From NCBI RefSeq assembly GCF_004298475.1, contig NZ_SCRP01000031.1:1-64000 (forward strand): a stretch of 64,000 nucleotides of DNA. Direction: 5' to 3'. How positions within the stretch are numbered: the first letter of the stretch is position 1; every line of letters starts with the position of its first letter. The stretch is from Paraburkholderia sp. (lineage in GTDB: Bacteria > Pseudomonadota > Gammaproteobacteria > Burkholderiales > Burkholderiaceae). Made by a program: the position numbers and the translations under genes. Below are positions 51,037-60,866 of the stretch, one piece after another. The notes below the pieces were generated by a model. That model saw nothing but the letters and a program-made list of their open reading frames with translations. It searched no databases and was not told the origin of the DNA.

Positions 51037-52043
51037 CGTGTCCAGTAATCGATCACGGGTTTGAGCGCCGGGGTGCTGGCGTGCCGCGCAAGTTCACCGA
51101 CGATAGCGGCGGCTTCGGCGTGATGTCCTTGCCGGAAGGCTGCTTCGGCGAGCCACGGCAGCAGTCGATCGCGCGGAAAGTTGAGTTCGCGTGCGCGCTC
51201 GAGGAGCGGTGAAGCTTCGTCGGCGCGGTCGCGCGCGAGCGCGAGGCGCGCCAGCAGCAGGCAGAGCGCGGCGTCGCGCTCGCCGTTGGCGAGCGATTGC
51301 GCCGTGCGCGCGTGCTTTTCGGCTTCGGCGATGGCGTGGCGGTACACATCGCCTTGCGCGAGCCGCTGATAGACCAGTTCGAAATGCAGTTCGGCGAGCC
51401 GCCGGTGCAGTGCCTGCTGCTCCTCTTCGGTGCGCTCGTGTTCGAGCGCGTCGCGGCAGGCAAAGATCTGGTTCACGATCTCGTTCTCGGCCTGGTCGAG
51501 CATGCCGTACGCGAGCAGGCGCAGATCGTCGACCGGGTCGGCGAGCAGATTGCGCAGCAGCGCGCCGGTGGTCCGGGTCGGCAATTGCTGGATCGAGACG
51601 AGTGCGGCGAGGCGGTCGTCCGTCGCGCCATGCCGGTTCGTGAGACGCGCCTGCACGCGCGCGCCTGCGGCGTGCGAGACGCGCGAAACGAGGTGCGAGA
51701 CGAACTCGGGCCGTCCCACGACGTCGAGCGCGCGCGACGGCCGCACGATCGCCAGCCATGCCCCGGCGTAGCTTGCGATCACTTCGAGCAGCCCGCCCAC
51801 GCACGGCACGAAAAACGACACGGCCCAGAGATGGAGGAGCGCGCCGCGCCGTGGTTCGCGCTTCGCGGTGGGCAGCATGCGGCGGAACACGACGGCCTCG
51901 GCGGCGGCGGCCGGCGCCTGGAGCAGCAAAAAGTACGCGAGCGTGCCGATTCCGGCGGGCGGATGCAACGCGCCCCACACGGCCAGGCCTTGCAGCAGCG
52001 CGGCAACCGGCGTGGCGAGAAGGAGCACGACCGCGTTAAGCAT
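51033..52043 (-). CDS. pelE: Pel membrane protein PelE with TPR-like repeats
   Basis: A 336-residue inner-membrane protein. Two hydrophobic helices lie at about 3-25 and 75-105, followed by a cytoplasmic helical-repeat domain (about 150-336; ERTEEEQQALHRRLAELHFELVYQRLAQGDVYRHAIAEAEKHA, then LARLALARDRADEASPLLERARELNF) of TPR type. PelE links PelD to PelF in the synthase complex. The start at 52043 gives an eight-base overlap with pelD. A frame 30 bases longer exists but begins inside pelD. Confidence 0.92.
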   Translation of the reverse strand: MLNAVVLLLATPVAALLQGLAVWGALHPPAGIGTLAYFLLLQAPAAAAEAVVFRRMLPTAKREPRRGALLHLWAVSFFVPCVGGLLEVIASYAGAWLAIVRPSRALDVVGRPEFVSHLVSRVSHAAGARVQARLTNRHGATDDRLAALVSIQQLPTRTTGALLRNLLADPVDDLRLLAYGMLDQAENEIVNQIFACRDALEHERTEEEQQALHRRLAELHFELVYQRLAQGDVYRHAIAEAEKHARTAQSLANGERDAALCLLLARLALARDRADEASPLLERARELNFPRDRLLPWLAEAAFRQGHHAEAAAIVGELARHASTPALKPVIDYWTR

Positions 52044-53469
52044 GGCCCATCGCCCGTTGCAGCAGTTCGGCAAGATTCGTGTTCCCCGAATCGCCCGTCA
52101 CGAACAACGTGTGCACGCCGATGTGCGCGCGCTCGAAATCGGTGTCGAACTGGTTGCGCAGGTTCGACTCGATGCGGTTGAGATAGCCGGAGACGCCGGT
52201 CGCATCGGCAATCGGCATCAAGTTCAGGAGCACGGAGCGTTGCGGCGTTTGCAGCGTCCAGGCGAGATCCGCCGAGCGTCCGCGGCGCAGGACGTGCTCG
52301 AACAGCGAGTCGCGCTCTTCGTCGCGCGGGAAGGCGAGGGCGACCACCGACGATGCGACGCCGCTGCGCCGGTGTAGTCGCACGAGACGGCCGTATTCGA
52401 GGCCGAAGTCGGTCGGACAGCCCGGCACGGCTTCGATGAGTTCGCGCGTTGCCCGGGCGTATTCGAGCCCGTCGCCGTAGTAGCCGAGCAGGACGAAGAG
52501 CAATTGCAGGTTGTCGTGATTGAGCGACAGGAACGGCATGCGCTGCACGACGAGCAGCGCGCGGGTCTCGCCGGTGGCCGAGATGAGCGGCGCGCAGGCG
52601 ATATACCGGCTGTCGCGCACGGGACCGTCCGCCGACTTGAGATGGGCGAGCTGCCCGGTCGAAAGGGCGAGTGCGGGCAGCGGGTCGGCGGCGTCCAGAT
52701 CGAAGGGCTCTCCGGCCGTTGCGAGGGGCGTGAGTCCGAGCTTGCCGTTGTGCACAGGGTAAAGCGCCGCGACCTCGATCTGGCAGGACCGTGCGATGAA
52801 TTCGACGAGCCGCGCCGTGCCCGGCAACGATGCCCCGGCGGGCGCGGCGGACTCGCCCGTGGCCGCGTCGGCGGCGTTGCCCGCCGCGAGCTGGCGCAGT
52901 TCGTGGATCGAGTCGCGCAGCGTGGTCGGACGCGTGAGCAGGTCGCGTTCGAGCCGCTCGTGCGAGAGCCGCAGCAGGTAGTGATTGTCGGTGAGCGCCG
53001 TGAGCCGCTCGTTCAGATAGTCGTTGACCGCATTGGCGCGGTCGGCGCGCACGTTCCAGGTGTCGGCGAAGTGTCCGGTGAGGATCACGAGGACCCCGCC
53101 GCCGACAAAGAAGGGCGTAGGCCACGGCGTCCCGGCCGGGTACGAGACCACCCATGTCAGGGCGAACAACAGGGCTGACGTGAACCCGGGCGCGACGCCG
53201 TAGCGCAGCGCGACGAGCGTCGGAACGAGCCAGAGCCAGGGGAAGCCGCGGCCCAGCAGGAGCGGGTCGGCGCGATTGACGAGCCAGGAGAGCGCGAGCG
53301 GCACGATCGTGACGACTGCGGCCTCGACCCATGCGAAGCGCCGCCGCGCGACCGGCGCGAGCAGGCTGCGCAGCCGGCCGGGGTTGCCGTGGGAGCGCTC
53401 GTACAGGTGCCGCCGGCCGGCGGCTTTGCGCGCGGTCTTTTCGCCGGGGCTAACGGTCTGCGTGTCCAT
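52036..53469 (-). CDS. pelD: c-di-GMP receptor PelD
   Basis: A 477-residue inner-membrane regulator. Four N-terminal helices (about 50-130) are followed by a GAF domain (about 190-330) and a degenerate GGDEF-like domain (about 340-477) that lacks the GGDEF sequence. The RxxD inhibitory-site motif by which PelD binds c-di-GMP is present as R398-S-A-D401 in LRRGRSADLAW. Pel synthesis is thus expected to need c-di-GMP. No diguanylate cyclase gene is found in the window. The start at 53469 is the first ATG. Confidence 0.93.
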   Translation of the reverse strand: MDTQTVSPGEKTARKAAGRRHLYERSHGNPGRLRSLLAPVARRRFAWVEAAVVTIVPLALSWLVNRADPLLLGRGFPWLWLVPTLVALRYGVAPGFTSALLFALTWVVSYPAGTPWPTPFFVGGGVLVILTGHFADTWNVRADRANAVNDYLNERLTALTDNHYLLRLSHERLERDLLTRPTTLRDSIHELRQLAAGNAADAATGESAAPAGASLPGTARLVEFIARSCQIEVAALYPVHNGKLGLTPLATAGEPFDLDAADPLPALALSTGQLAHLKSADGPVRDSRYIACAPLISATGETRALLVVQRMPFLSLNHDNLQLLFVLLGYYGDGLEYARATRELIEAVPGCPTDFGLEYGRLVRLHRRSGVASSVVALAFPRDEERDSLFEHVLRRGRSADLAWTLQTPQRSVLLNLMPIADATGVSGYLNRIESNLRNQFDTDFERAHIGVHTLFVTGDSGNTNLAELLQRAMGHA

Positions 53470-53521
53470 CTACGTCTCGCATTGAGCGGTATTGGGCGGT
53501 ATGGGTCGGTATTGGGCGCGT

Positions 53522-54067
53522 TCAGCCATGCGCGCCGAGCGGCGCGAGCAGCTTGCCGACCAGGCTCTGCGCCGTACCGCCGAGCGCCGAGCGGCTCCAG
53601 CCGCTGCGCGAACCCGTTGCGCTCCAGACGACGCGCCCCGAGGGCACCTCGCGCAGTTCGAACGACAAGGCGACGACAGGTTCGCCATCCACGCCGACCT
53701 TGTAGCGCCACTCTTCCACGGCGCCGCTCAGGACGAATTTCGCGTGGTGCGCGCGGGCCCATTCGAGGCCCTGTTCGATGCCCGGCTGCGTGGTGGTGTC
53801 GAAGGCGACGCCGTTGTCGGCGGCGGGCATCGCCGCCACATTCGCGAAGCCGTGCTTGCGCAGCGTGTTCGCCGCGATGGCCTGGGCAGCGCGCCCGGCA
53901 TCGGGCGTCTCCGTGAAATTCGCGAGCGGCAGCACGGCGACGCTGTCCGGCGCAGCGATTGCCGGTGCGGGCGTCGATTCTACGCTCGCACACGCGGCGA
54001 GGCCCAGCATGCATGCAGCGGCCAGCGCGTGCGCCCAGTTCCTGCGGATGCGTGCGATTGCATTCAT
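53522..54067 (-). CDS. pelC: Pel outer-membrane lipoprotein PelC
   Basis: A 181-residue lipoprotein with signal peptide and lipobox LGLAAC (Cys near 26). The remainder is a compact domain (DSVAVLPLANFTETPDAGRAAQAIAANTLRKHGF, LSGAVEEWRYKVGVDGEPVVALSFELREVPSGRVVWSATGSRS). PelC forms a ring at the outer membrane guiding Pel to PelB. The start at 54067 (AGGAAG upstream, MNAIARIRR) gives a proper signal; the longer frame reaches into the repeat region after pelB. Confidence 0.93.
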   Translation of the reverse strand: MNAIARIRRNWAHALAAACMLGLAACASVESTPAPAIAAPDSVAVLPLANFTETPDAGRAAQAIAANTLRKHGFANVAAMPAADNGVAFDTTTQPGIEQGLEWARAHHAKFVLSGAVEEWRYKVGVDGEPVVALSFELREVPSGRVVWSATGSRSGWSRSALGGTAQSLVGKLLAPLGAHG

Positions 54068-54145
54068 GTGCGTTCTTCCTTTTCGATTCGTCAGTTGTCT
54101 ATTGTCGGTTATCTGTCGGGTCATACCGGCGGCGTGTGCCATGCC

Positions 54146-54181
54146 GCTTCAAATCGCGCTTCAAATCGCGCTTCAAATCGC
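54146..54181. repeat. Three perfect 12-bp tandem repeats between pelB and pelC
   Basis: The unit GCTTCAAATCGC occurs three times in a row (54146, 54158, 54170) and a partial fourth (CTTCAAT) runs into the pelB stop. It lies in the 117-base pelB-pelC spacer. Copy number could vary by slippage. Confidence 0.75.
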
Positions 54182-54184
54182 ACT

Positions 54185-57100
54185 TCAATACAGCCAGCGA
54201 TAGCGCGCGCCGAGCAGCGTGACGGCCGTTCCGTTCTGGGCGACTTGCTCACGCTGGAAATAGAGCGCGGCCTGGTCGCCGCCGAACACCGATCCCGCGA
54301 TGCCGAGATTGGCGTCCACGCCCCATCCCTGGACGGTGTCGTGCACGATGCCGACGTCCATATACGGCCGCCACGCGTGCGTGTAGCGCTCGGCCAGATC
54401 GTTGCCGAAACCCGCGTAGAGGGCGAACTGCGTGTAGCTGTTCGGCATGAACGCCGTGACGCCGGGCCCGGCGTCGCCGAGCGGCACGAGCCGCGCAAGC
54501 AGGGCGTCCGGATGGCCGCTGTCCTTGTAGCCGCCGTGCGCGCCGACAAGGCGCAGCGTGTAGTCCGGGTAATCGGTGCGGATCTTGTAGTCGATTTCCG
54601 CCTGCTGGACGACGCCCGTGCCGACGAAGTTGCGCGCCTGGCTGTAGAAACGGTCGGCTTCGACGTTCGCGTTGAACGACCAGCGCGAATCGATCTGCCA
54701 GGCGAAACCGGCCGTTGCCAGATCCTTCATGCCGCCGATGAGAAGCGTCTGCACTTCGTCGGCTTGCGCGTTGCGCGCAATCGAGCCCGTGAGCGTAAGC
54801 GACGACGCCTTGCCCGTCGTTCCGTCGAGCCGGAACGTATAGAACGAGTCGAGTCCGTCGCGCCGCCCGAAGGCCGCATTCACGGTTGCATCGCGCGTTT
54901 GCCGGCGCAGATAGAACGCCGCCGCGCGGTCCACGCTTTCGACGTTGGTGAGCTGCGTCTCGTCGGTGCTGTGCTGGAAACGCTGGCGCGCGGTCAAGCC
55001 GATCAGGTAATGGTCGGTCAGCTTGAGGCTTGCCGCGAGGGTCTGCTGCACGTAGTCGAGCGGGTGCTCGACATAGCTTTCGACGGATGCGCCAATCGAC
55101 TGATTCCAGAAGAGCGACGTGTCGACAAGGCGCGTGTGCAACTGGGTGTCGTCCGGCGCGCCGTCGAGACCGGCGAACGCGTGCGCTTGCGCGGCGCCCT
55201 CGCGGTCGGCGAGGCGCTCGCCGTCGATGCGCGAATAGAGCGACAGCGCCGCACCGTGCGTGTCGAGAATCCGGGTGACCTGCCGGGTGTCTTCTTCGGC
55301 CAGTGCGATCGTGAGCCGCTCGTTGCGGTCGGCGGCGAGATCGGCTGCATAGCGGCGCGCGAGCCAGCGCCTGGCCACCTCGTTGCGCTCGCCCGAGAGC
55401 GCCCACGCGACGGCGACGTCGCGCGCCACCGCGTGGCGCAGCCGCTGGTACTGCGCGTCGCGCTCGCTCGGCGTGGGCAGCGGCGCGACACCTTTCGCAT
55501 TGCCGAGCAGGCTGGCCGCGGAGGGGTCGTCGGGCGCTTTCGCGCCGGGCGCCGAAAGGGCGTCGAGCAGCCGTGCGGCGGCGTCGCCGTTGGTGAATTC
55601 CTGCGCGAGCAGCGCGCGGCGCGCCTGGAGTTGCTGGCGCGCTTCCCATTCGTTGCGCGCTGGCGTCGTGAGGCTCTTCGCCGGCTTTCCTTCGCCTGGT
55701 TTCCCGGCGCCTGGATTCCCTGCGTCGCGCGTCTCGTGCAGCAGCGCGAGCCAGACGCGCCGCCGCACGGCCCACGCCTGCTCCGTGTGCCCGGCCATAT
55801 CCTGCGCGTCGGCGTACGTGAGCAGCCACAGCGGATCGTTCTGGTTCGCGGCGGCCTGGCGGCGCAGATAGCGCAAGGCGGCTTCCGGACGGTTCAGTTG
55901 CATTTCCCCGGCGGCATAGGGGCCCCAGAGCGTTTCGTCTTCGAGCGAGCGGTCGCGCCAGCGCTCGAGCGCCGCGCGCACTTCATCCACGCTGCCCACA
56001 TCCACCGCCATCCACAGGTACGCCGCGCGCGTATCGTTGCTCGTGCCCGGCATCGCCACTGCGCGGCGCAGGTCGGCGAGCGCCGCGCCGGTGTCGCTGA
56101 GCTGGCGCTCATATTCGGCGCGCGCGGCGAGAAATTCCGGGTTGCGCCCGGCTGCCGCGCGTTGCGCGGGTGTGAGCGAGGCGAGCAGCGCACCCGCTTC
56201 ATCGAGTGCGTGCGCGGCGACGAAATACGTGAGCGCGTCGTGCAGCGCCTGGACGTCGCCCGTCGAGCGGAAGTTGCGCGTTGCCGTGCGCGCGGCATCG
56301 ATCGGATACGGGTAGTAGAAAAAGGTCATCGCCGTGAAATCGTCGGCGGTGGTGCCGGGGCTCAGCAGCAGATGCCGGTAGGCGACGTTGGCATCCGCGT
56401 CGTCCTCCAGCAGCCGCGCGAGCTGGGCGTAGGTGCGCCAGTAGAGCGCGTCGGCGTCGCTCTCCGGCAGCGGCACGCGCTTGAGCGCGGCGAGTGCGCC
56501 CGCGTAGTCGCCGCGCTGGTACAGCAGGTTTGCGCTGCGCTCGGCGTACTCGGTGCTGCGCGGCACGGCCTGCTGCAGCGCCTCGTAGGTCGTGAGCGCC
56601 GTGTCGAAGTGGCCGCTGCGCTGCGACAGCCACGCGTAGCGGCGCTCGATGTCCTCCGTGCGTGCGCCGTGCGCGCGCGCTTTCAGGAAGGCGAGCCCGT
56701 CCTCGGGGCGGCCGAGCCGCTCGTACGCGGCGATCACGCCGTCGACCAGCGACAGGTTGGCGGGCTCGGCGTCCGACGCGTGCACGAGCGACTGCACGTA
56801 GGTTTCGTCGTCGTGCAGCATGGGCGCCATGCGCTGGACGTTGCGCCAGCCCTCGGGGTCGTCGGTTGCCTTGGCGTACGCGAGCCACGATTGCATTGCC
56901 GCCATCGGCTCGTTGTGCCATTCCTGGACCTGCGCGAGGCGCTTGCGCCATTCGGGCTCGCTGCCCGCGCGCTGGACTTGCTTCGCCGCGACGGTTTCGG
57001 CGTCGGCCAGATCGTTCGCTTCGAGAAAGGACTGATAGAGCGTGAGGGCGAGCTTGTCGTTCTGCCGCGGTTCATCGGCAGTTGCGGGTGCCGATGCCGT

Positions 57101-58138
57101 TATCCGCATGAGCCGTGGCCGTTGCGCGCTCGCGTAATCGATCTCGACGATGCCGCCCGCTGCGCGGTGCGCAGGCGCGGACACAAAGCGGTCGATGCCG
57201 GGCAGCCGCAGCCAGACTGAGTGCTGTGTTCCGGGGCTGGCGGACGCGATGTGCGCGGCGACGAGCCGGATCGCGCCAGCCTCGGGCGCACGTTGCACGA
57301 CGAACGGCAAGAGTGCGCGCGCGTAGCGTTCGACGAGTTCCGGGCGATTGGCCGCGCGCGCGAGTTCGAGCATGACTTCGAGCGTGGCGCGGTCTTTGGC
57401 GAGTGCGCCGATGTGCGCGCCGCCCTGCGTCAGTGCGTCGTCGAGCAGACTGCCTGCCTGGAGTGCGCGCAGGGCGGCAATGAAGTCGCGGCGGGCTTCG
57501 TCCGTGGTCGACGCCATGTCTTGCGCGACGAAGTAAGCCGATGCCGCCTCGCGGTACGCACCCGTCGCGAGATCGTAGCGTGCCGCCTCGCGTTGCCAGT
57601 GCAGTTTGTGCGCGGGGTCGGCCGCGACGAGCCGTTCGTCGTAGCGCGCGGCGGTGGCCGGTGCGTTCACGGCGAGCGCCTGATTCGCAAGCCATTGCAG
57701 TTGGGCCGCGGTCCAGGCTTCCGGAACCATGGCCTTGAGCAGCGCCTGCGCATGGGCGATATCGATTTCGCGGCTGGATGAACGGGGCTCCGCCGCGAAG
57801 GCGCGCGTGAGGTCGCAGCGCAGCAGCAGGTCGTCGGCTTCGCGGCGTTCGTCGGGCGTGCCGAGCGCGGCGAGCCGCGTGGCGACCCGCTGGGCGTCGT
57901 CGAGCCGGCCAAATCCGAGGTACTGGGTGCCGAGCGCCTTCAGGTACGTCGGGTCCCTGGGCGCGCTGCGCAGCCACGCTTCCAGGTAGGCCGTATTCAG
58001 CGCGTTCGGCGTGGAGTCCGCGAGCACGCGCGAGCGCAGATGCGCCGCGTCGTAGGTGCCGGCGAACGCCGCCACGAGCGCGATCGTCGCGCCCGCGAGC
58101 ATGGAGGTCGTGGCGATGCGGGGCCGGTCATTGGCCAC
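54185..58138 (-). CDS. pelB: Pel outer-membrane porin and TPR protein PelB
   Basis: A 1317-residue protein, similar in size to P. aeruginosa PelB. It has an N-terminal membrane anchor (about 13-35), a long helical TPR region (about 50-850; for example AARYDERLVAADPAHKLHWQREAARYDLATGAYREA), and a C-terminal beta-barrel (about 950-1317) ending in RYRWLY with alternating aromatic strands. It exports Pel across the outer membrane, with the TPR part binding PelA. The GTG at 58138 overlaps the pelA stop by 11 bases. An ATG 12 codons later is a possible alternative. Confidence 0.93.
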   Translation of the reverse strand: MANDRPRIATTSMLAGATIALVAAFAGTYDAAHLRSRVLADSTPNALNTAYLEAWLRSAPRDPTYLKALGTQYLGFGRLDDAQRVATRLAALGTPDERREADDLLLRCDLTRAFAAEPRSSSREIDIAHAQALLKAMVPEAWTAAQLQWLANQALAVNAPATAARYDERLVAADPAHKLHWQREAARYDLATGAYREAASAYFVAQDMASTTDEARRDFIAALRALQAGSLLDDALTQGGAHIGALAKDRATLEVMLELARAANRPELVERYARALLPFVVQRAPEAGAIRLVAAHIASASPGTQHSVWLRLPGIDRFVSAPAHRAAGGIVEIDYASAQRPRLMRITASAPATADEPRQNDKLALTLYQSFLEANDLADAETVAAKQVQRAGSEPEWRKRLAQVQEWHNEPMAAMQSWLAYAKATDDPEGWRNVQRMAPMLHDDETYVQSLVHASDAEPANLSLVDGVIAAYERLGRPEDGLAFLKARAHGARTEDIERRYAWLSQRSGHFDTALTTYEALQQAVPRSTEYAERSANLLYQRGDYAGALAALKRVPLPESDADALYWRTYAQLARLLEDDADANVAYRHLLLSPGTTADDFTAMTFFYYPYPIDAARTATRNFRSTGDVQALHDALTYFVAAHALDEAGALLASLTPAQRAAAGRNPEFLAARAEYERQLSDTGAALADLRRAVAMPGTSNDTRAAYLWMAVDVGSVDEVRAALERWRDRSLEDETLWGPYAAGEMQLNRPEAALRYLRRQAAANQNDPLWLLTYADAQDMAGHTEQAWAVRRRVWLALLHETRDAGNPGAGKPGEGKPAKSLTTPARNEWEARQQLQARRALLAQEFTNGDAAARLLDALSAPGAKAPDDPSAASLLGNAKGVAPLPTPSERDAQYQRLRHAVARDVAVAWALSGERNEVARRWLARRYAADLAADRNERLTIALAEEDTRQVTRILDTHGAALSLYSRIDGERLADREGAAQAHAFAGLDGAPDDTQLHTRLVDTSLFWNQSIGASVESYVEHPLDYVQQTLAASLKLTDHYLIGLTARQRFQHSTDETQLTNVESVDRAAAFYLRRQTRDATVNAAFGRRDGLDSFYTFRLDGTTGKASSLTLTGSIARNAQADEVQTLLIGGMKDLATAGFAWQIDSRWSFNANVEADRFYSQARNFVGTGVVQQAEIDYKIRTDYPDYTLRLVGAHGGYKDSGHPDALLARLVPLGDAGPGVTAFMPNSYTQFALYAGFGNDLAERYTHAWRPYMDVGIVHDTVQGWGVDANLGIAGSVFGGDQAALYFQREQVAQNGTAVTLLGARYRWLY

Positions 58139-60866
58139 AGTCGACCTCGACGGGCTGGTACGTTACCCGCACGCCGGGGACGGCCGGCGTGACGATGCGC
58201 AGCGTGTCGCCCTGACGTTGCGTGGCGAGCGCGCGGCCAGCGCGACTTGCGCGGCACTGTGCTGCGTGCGCGATGGCGACGAACGGCTGGTAGTAGCCGC
58301 CGAATTCGAAGCGCAGCCCGTGCGCGGTGCGCGTGAAGTTGCGCACGAAACCGTTGGCCTGAGCGATGTACGGGAGTGCGCCGTTCGGATCGGGCCGGAC
58401 GAGCGAGAAACGCGCGCTGCCGCCGTCGATATGGATATAGGTGCCGTCCGGGCCCGGCGCGTAGCCGGTGACGCCTGTCGCATCGCTCATGCGCGGCACG
58501 TCGCTTGCGGCCCAGTGCAATTCGCGCACGTGACCGTTGCCGCGCACGAGCCAGGCATCGCCCTCGCGCGCGACCGCGAAGGTGTGCCAGTCGAGCACCT
58601 TGCGCTCGTAGTCGGCGATCTGCACGGGCAGCACCGGCTGCGCGAGCACGGTGCTGAAGATCGTGTCGAGTGCGCGCAGCGATGCGAGCTTCGTGCCGCT
58701 GTACATGTGGTAATAGACGTCGATCGGCTTGAAGCGCAGTGGCCGGTCGGTCATGTCGAAGGTTTGCAGCACCTGGGTGAAGCCGTAGAACGGGCCTTGC
58801 CAGTCGTTCGTGTAGACGTTTTCGTCCTGATTCGGCGCAAGCACCTGGTACGCGCCCGGACCCTTGTCGATGCTGATGGGCGCGATGTTCGTCCAGCTGT
58901 TGTTGTTGCGCGTGATGACCGTGTCGCCGCCGTTGATATTGAACACGCCCGCATCATACGTGCGCTTCACGGCAACCGCGGGCGGCATGCAGTCGCCGGA
59001 CCATTGCAGCACGTCCACCTGCTTGCCGGGGGGCGCCAGGCGCGTGTTGATGTACTTGATCGAGCCGAAGATTTCGCGGTCGAGATTGAAGCGATAGCCC
59101 GGAATGTTCAGCGAGAACGCAGCGTCGGAGCCGCCGCGGTCGGTTTGCGTGCCGCTCTTGCTGTCGATTTCTTCCCAGATGAACGGGTGCGAGTACGTGT
59201 GTGTGCCGATCTCGACGTACGGCAGCGCGAACATCTTGCGCGCGATAGCTTCGAGACGCGGCGAAATCGCGGGATACAGGCCGTCGGGACCGACTTCGCC
59301 TTCGATGACCGATAGCGTCGCCGGGATCGGATAGCGGGTCCAGATGCGCTGATAAAGCGCCTCGCCCGAATAGTCCGGGCCGGGAAATTCGGCGCGCGAG
59401 GCAAAGCCGTCGCCGTCCACGTGGCTCATGAAAAGACGCCGCCCGTTTTCGGTCGTGACGCTCGGGCCCGGCAGCGCGGCAAGCCGCAACGCCGCCTTCA
59501 GGAAGTCGATTGGCTGGATGACCCAGCGCTCCTGATTGATGCCGTTCAGCGATATCTCGGTGTACTGGTTCAGGGCGAAACCGCCCCACGGCATCAGGCC
59601 CGCGGCATCCACGCGCGTACCGTTTGCGTCGATGGCGAGCAGCGAGCGGCCCGCGCCTGTCACGCGCACGTTGGGCAGATCGCGCGGATCGGGGGCCGGC
59701 ATCGCTTCGAAGCCGATCATGGGGTCGCGCGCGACGATCGACAGCGGCCCCTTGAGCGGACCGCTCACAGAGACGAGTCCTGGTAGCACGCTCGAATCGC
59801 CCGCGGCGAAACCGAACTGGCCGAGGAAGGCGATCGGCACGTGCGCGCTGCCGACCTGCCGGAGCCAGCGTCGCCACGCCATCTGATTGTCGACGTCGCC
59901 GTGCTGGATCCACACCACCACGCCCGCATATTGGTCGGGCGTGACGTTCGCCGGCAGCGGGCCGGTGATGTCCACATACCGGGCTTCGTATCCGAGGTAG
60001 TTGAGCGGCGTGGCGAGCACGCGCACGCCCGGCGTGGAGTCGATCTGCTCGTCGGCTTCGCGGTCCTGCACGACCAGCACCTTGCGCGGCATCACCTCGA
60101 TGCGGCCGATGCCGACGACGTCCTGCGCCGCAGCGCTCACGTAGGGATCGAGCCCTGCCGACAGCACTTGCTGTGCGGTGCGGCGGGCGCACGCGCGGTC
60201 GGTTGCCGGGCAGTATTCGAGCGAGACGACCGGAATGCCGGTCTCGTGCGTGAACGCCTGCGCCGCTTGTAGCGCACCCGGCGCAGCAACGGGTGGCGTG
60301 GGGGCCGGCGCTGCGTCGTCGGCCTGCGGCTCGCTGAAAAACGGGCCGGACAGCACGGCATAGATGTCGTTGGCGTGCGCGCGCGCCGTGTTCAGTGCGT
60401 CGTCGCCAGAGAGCACGATCGCGGCGTCGGGATACGCCGCGCGAATTGCGCCGATCGCATCGCGTGCTGTGGGCGTATCGAGCACGAAGCCGTGAAATCC
60501 GCGTTTCCAGAGCGGAGCAATGTCTTGCGCCATGAAACTGGCGACCGGTTCACCGGGCTGCGCCGTCGTGCGCGCGACGTAAATCGTATGTGCAAGCGGA
60601 TGCAAGGCTGGATCAAACGTGCGTGCCGGATCGAGCACGACGGCGTCGAACGCCTGCAACAGATCCATCGGCGGATTGTCGGCGTCGAAAGTGGCGAGAT
60701 TGACGTGGCGCGGCCCGGTCGTTGCGGCGGCATTCGTGATTGCCGCTTCGGCAGGCGTTGCACAGGCGACATGCGAATACGCACTGACCGCGATGCAGGC
60801 GGTCAGCGTGCGCATTAGTTTGGAACACCCCGTCGAATGTAGAGCCTCTCGCGTAGAGAGCGCCAT
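58128..60866 (-). CDS. pelA: Pel modification protein PelA: degenerate GH114 domain plus CE4-like deacetylase
   Basis: About 912 residues, periplasmic (signal-like hydrophobic stretch ACIAVSAYSHVACA near 23-36). The first domain (about 50-270) is GH114-like but keeps only the Asp of GFVLDT (residue 130). The SVGE, NRGFE and catalytic FES segments are replaced (ARTTAQPG, SGDDAL, VLSGPFF). The middle (about 290-430) is a Rossmann-like domain. The deacetylase domain has FMSHVDGDGF (about 478-487) and GTHTYSHPF (about 548-556), the Asp/His/His metal site. It would partly deacetylate Pel. Start uncertain: an ATG at 60815 is also possible. Confidence 0.92.
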   Translation of the reverse strand: MALSTREALHSTGCSKLMRTLTACIAVSAYSHVACATPAEAAITNAAATTGPRHVNLATFDADNPPMDLLQAFDAVVLDPARTFDPALHPLAHTIYVARTTAQPGEPVASFMAQDIAPLWKRGFHGFVLDTPTARDAIGAIRAAYPDAAIVLSGDDALNTARAHANDIYAVLSGPFFSEPQADDAAPAPTPPVAAPGALQAAQAFTHETGIPVVSLEYCPATDRACARRTAQQVLSAGLDPYVSAAAQDVVGIGRIEVMPRKVLVVQDREADEQIDSTPGVRVLATPLNYLGYEARYVDITGPLPANVTPDQYAGVVVWIQHGDVDNQMAWRRWLRQVGSAHVPIAFLGQFGFAAGDSSVLPGLVSVSGPLKGPLSIVARDPMIGFEAMPAPDPRDLPNVRVTGAGRSLLAIDANGTRVDAAGLMPWGGFALNQYTEISLNGINQERWVIQPIDFLKAALRLAALPGPSVTTENGRRLFMSHVDGDGFASRAEFPGPDYSGEALYQRIWTRYPIPATLSVIEGEVGPDGLYPAISPRLEAIARKMFALPYVEIGTHTYSHPFIWEEIDSKSGTQTDRGGSDAAFSLNIPGYRFNLDREIFGSIKYINTRLAPPGKQVDVLQWSGDCMPPAVAVKRTYDAGVFNINGGDTVITRNNNSWTNIAPISIDKGPGAYQVLAPNQDENVYTNDWQGPFYGFTQVLQTFDMTDRPLRFKPIDVYYHMYSGTKLASLRALDTIFSTVLAQPVLPVQIADYERKVLDWHTFAVAREGDAWLVRGNGHVRELHWAASDVPRMSDATGVTGYAPGPDGTYIHIDGGSARFSLVRPDPNGALPYIAQANGFVRNFTRTAHGLRFEFGGYYQPFVAIAHAAQCRASRAGRALATQRQGDTLRIVTPAVPGVRVTYQPVEVDCGQ

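Noticed and set aside
53492..57220. A 1242-codon open frame on the plus strand across pelC and pelB
   Set aside because: It is antisense to clearly recognised pel genes; the translation is Arg/Val/Glu-rich without domains, a usual result of high GC.
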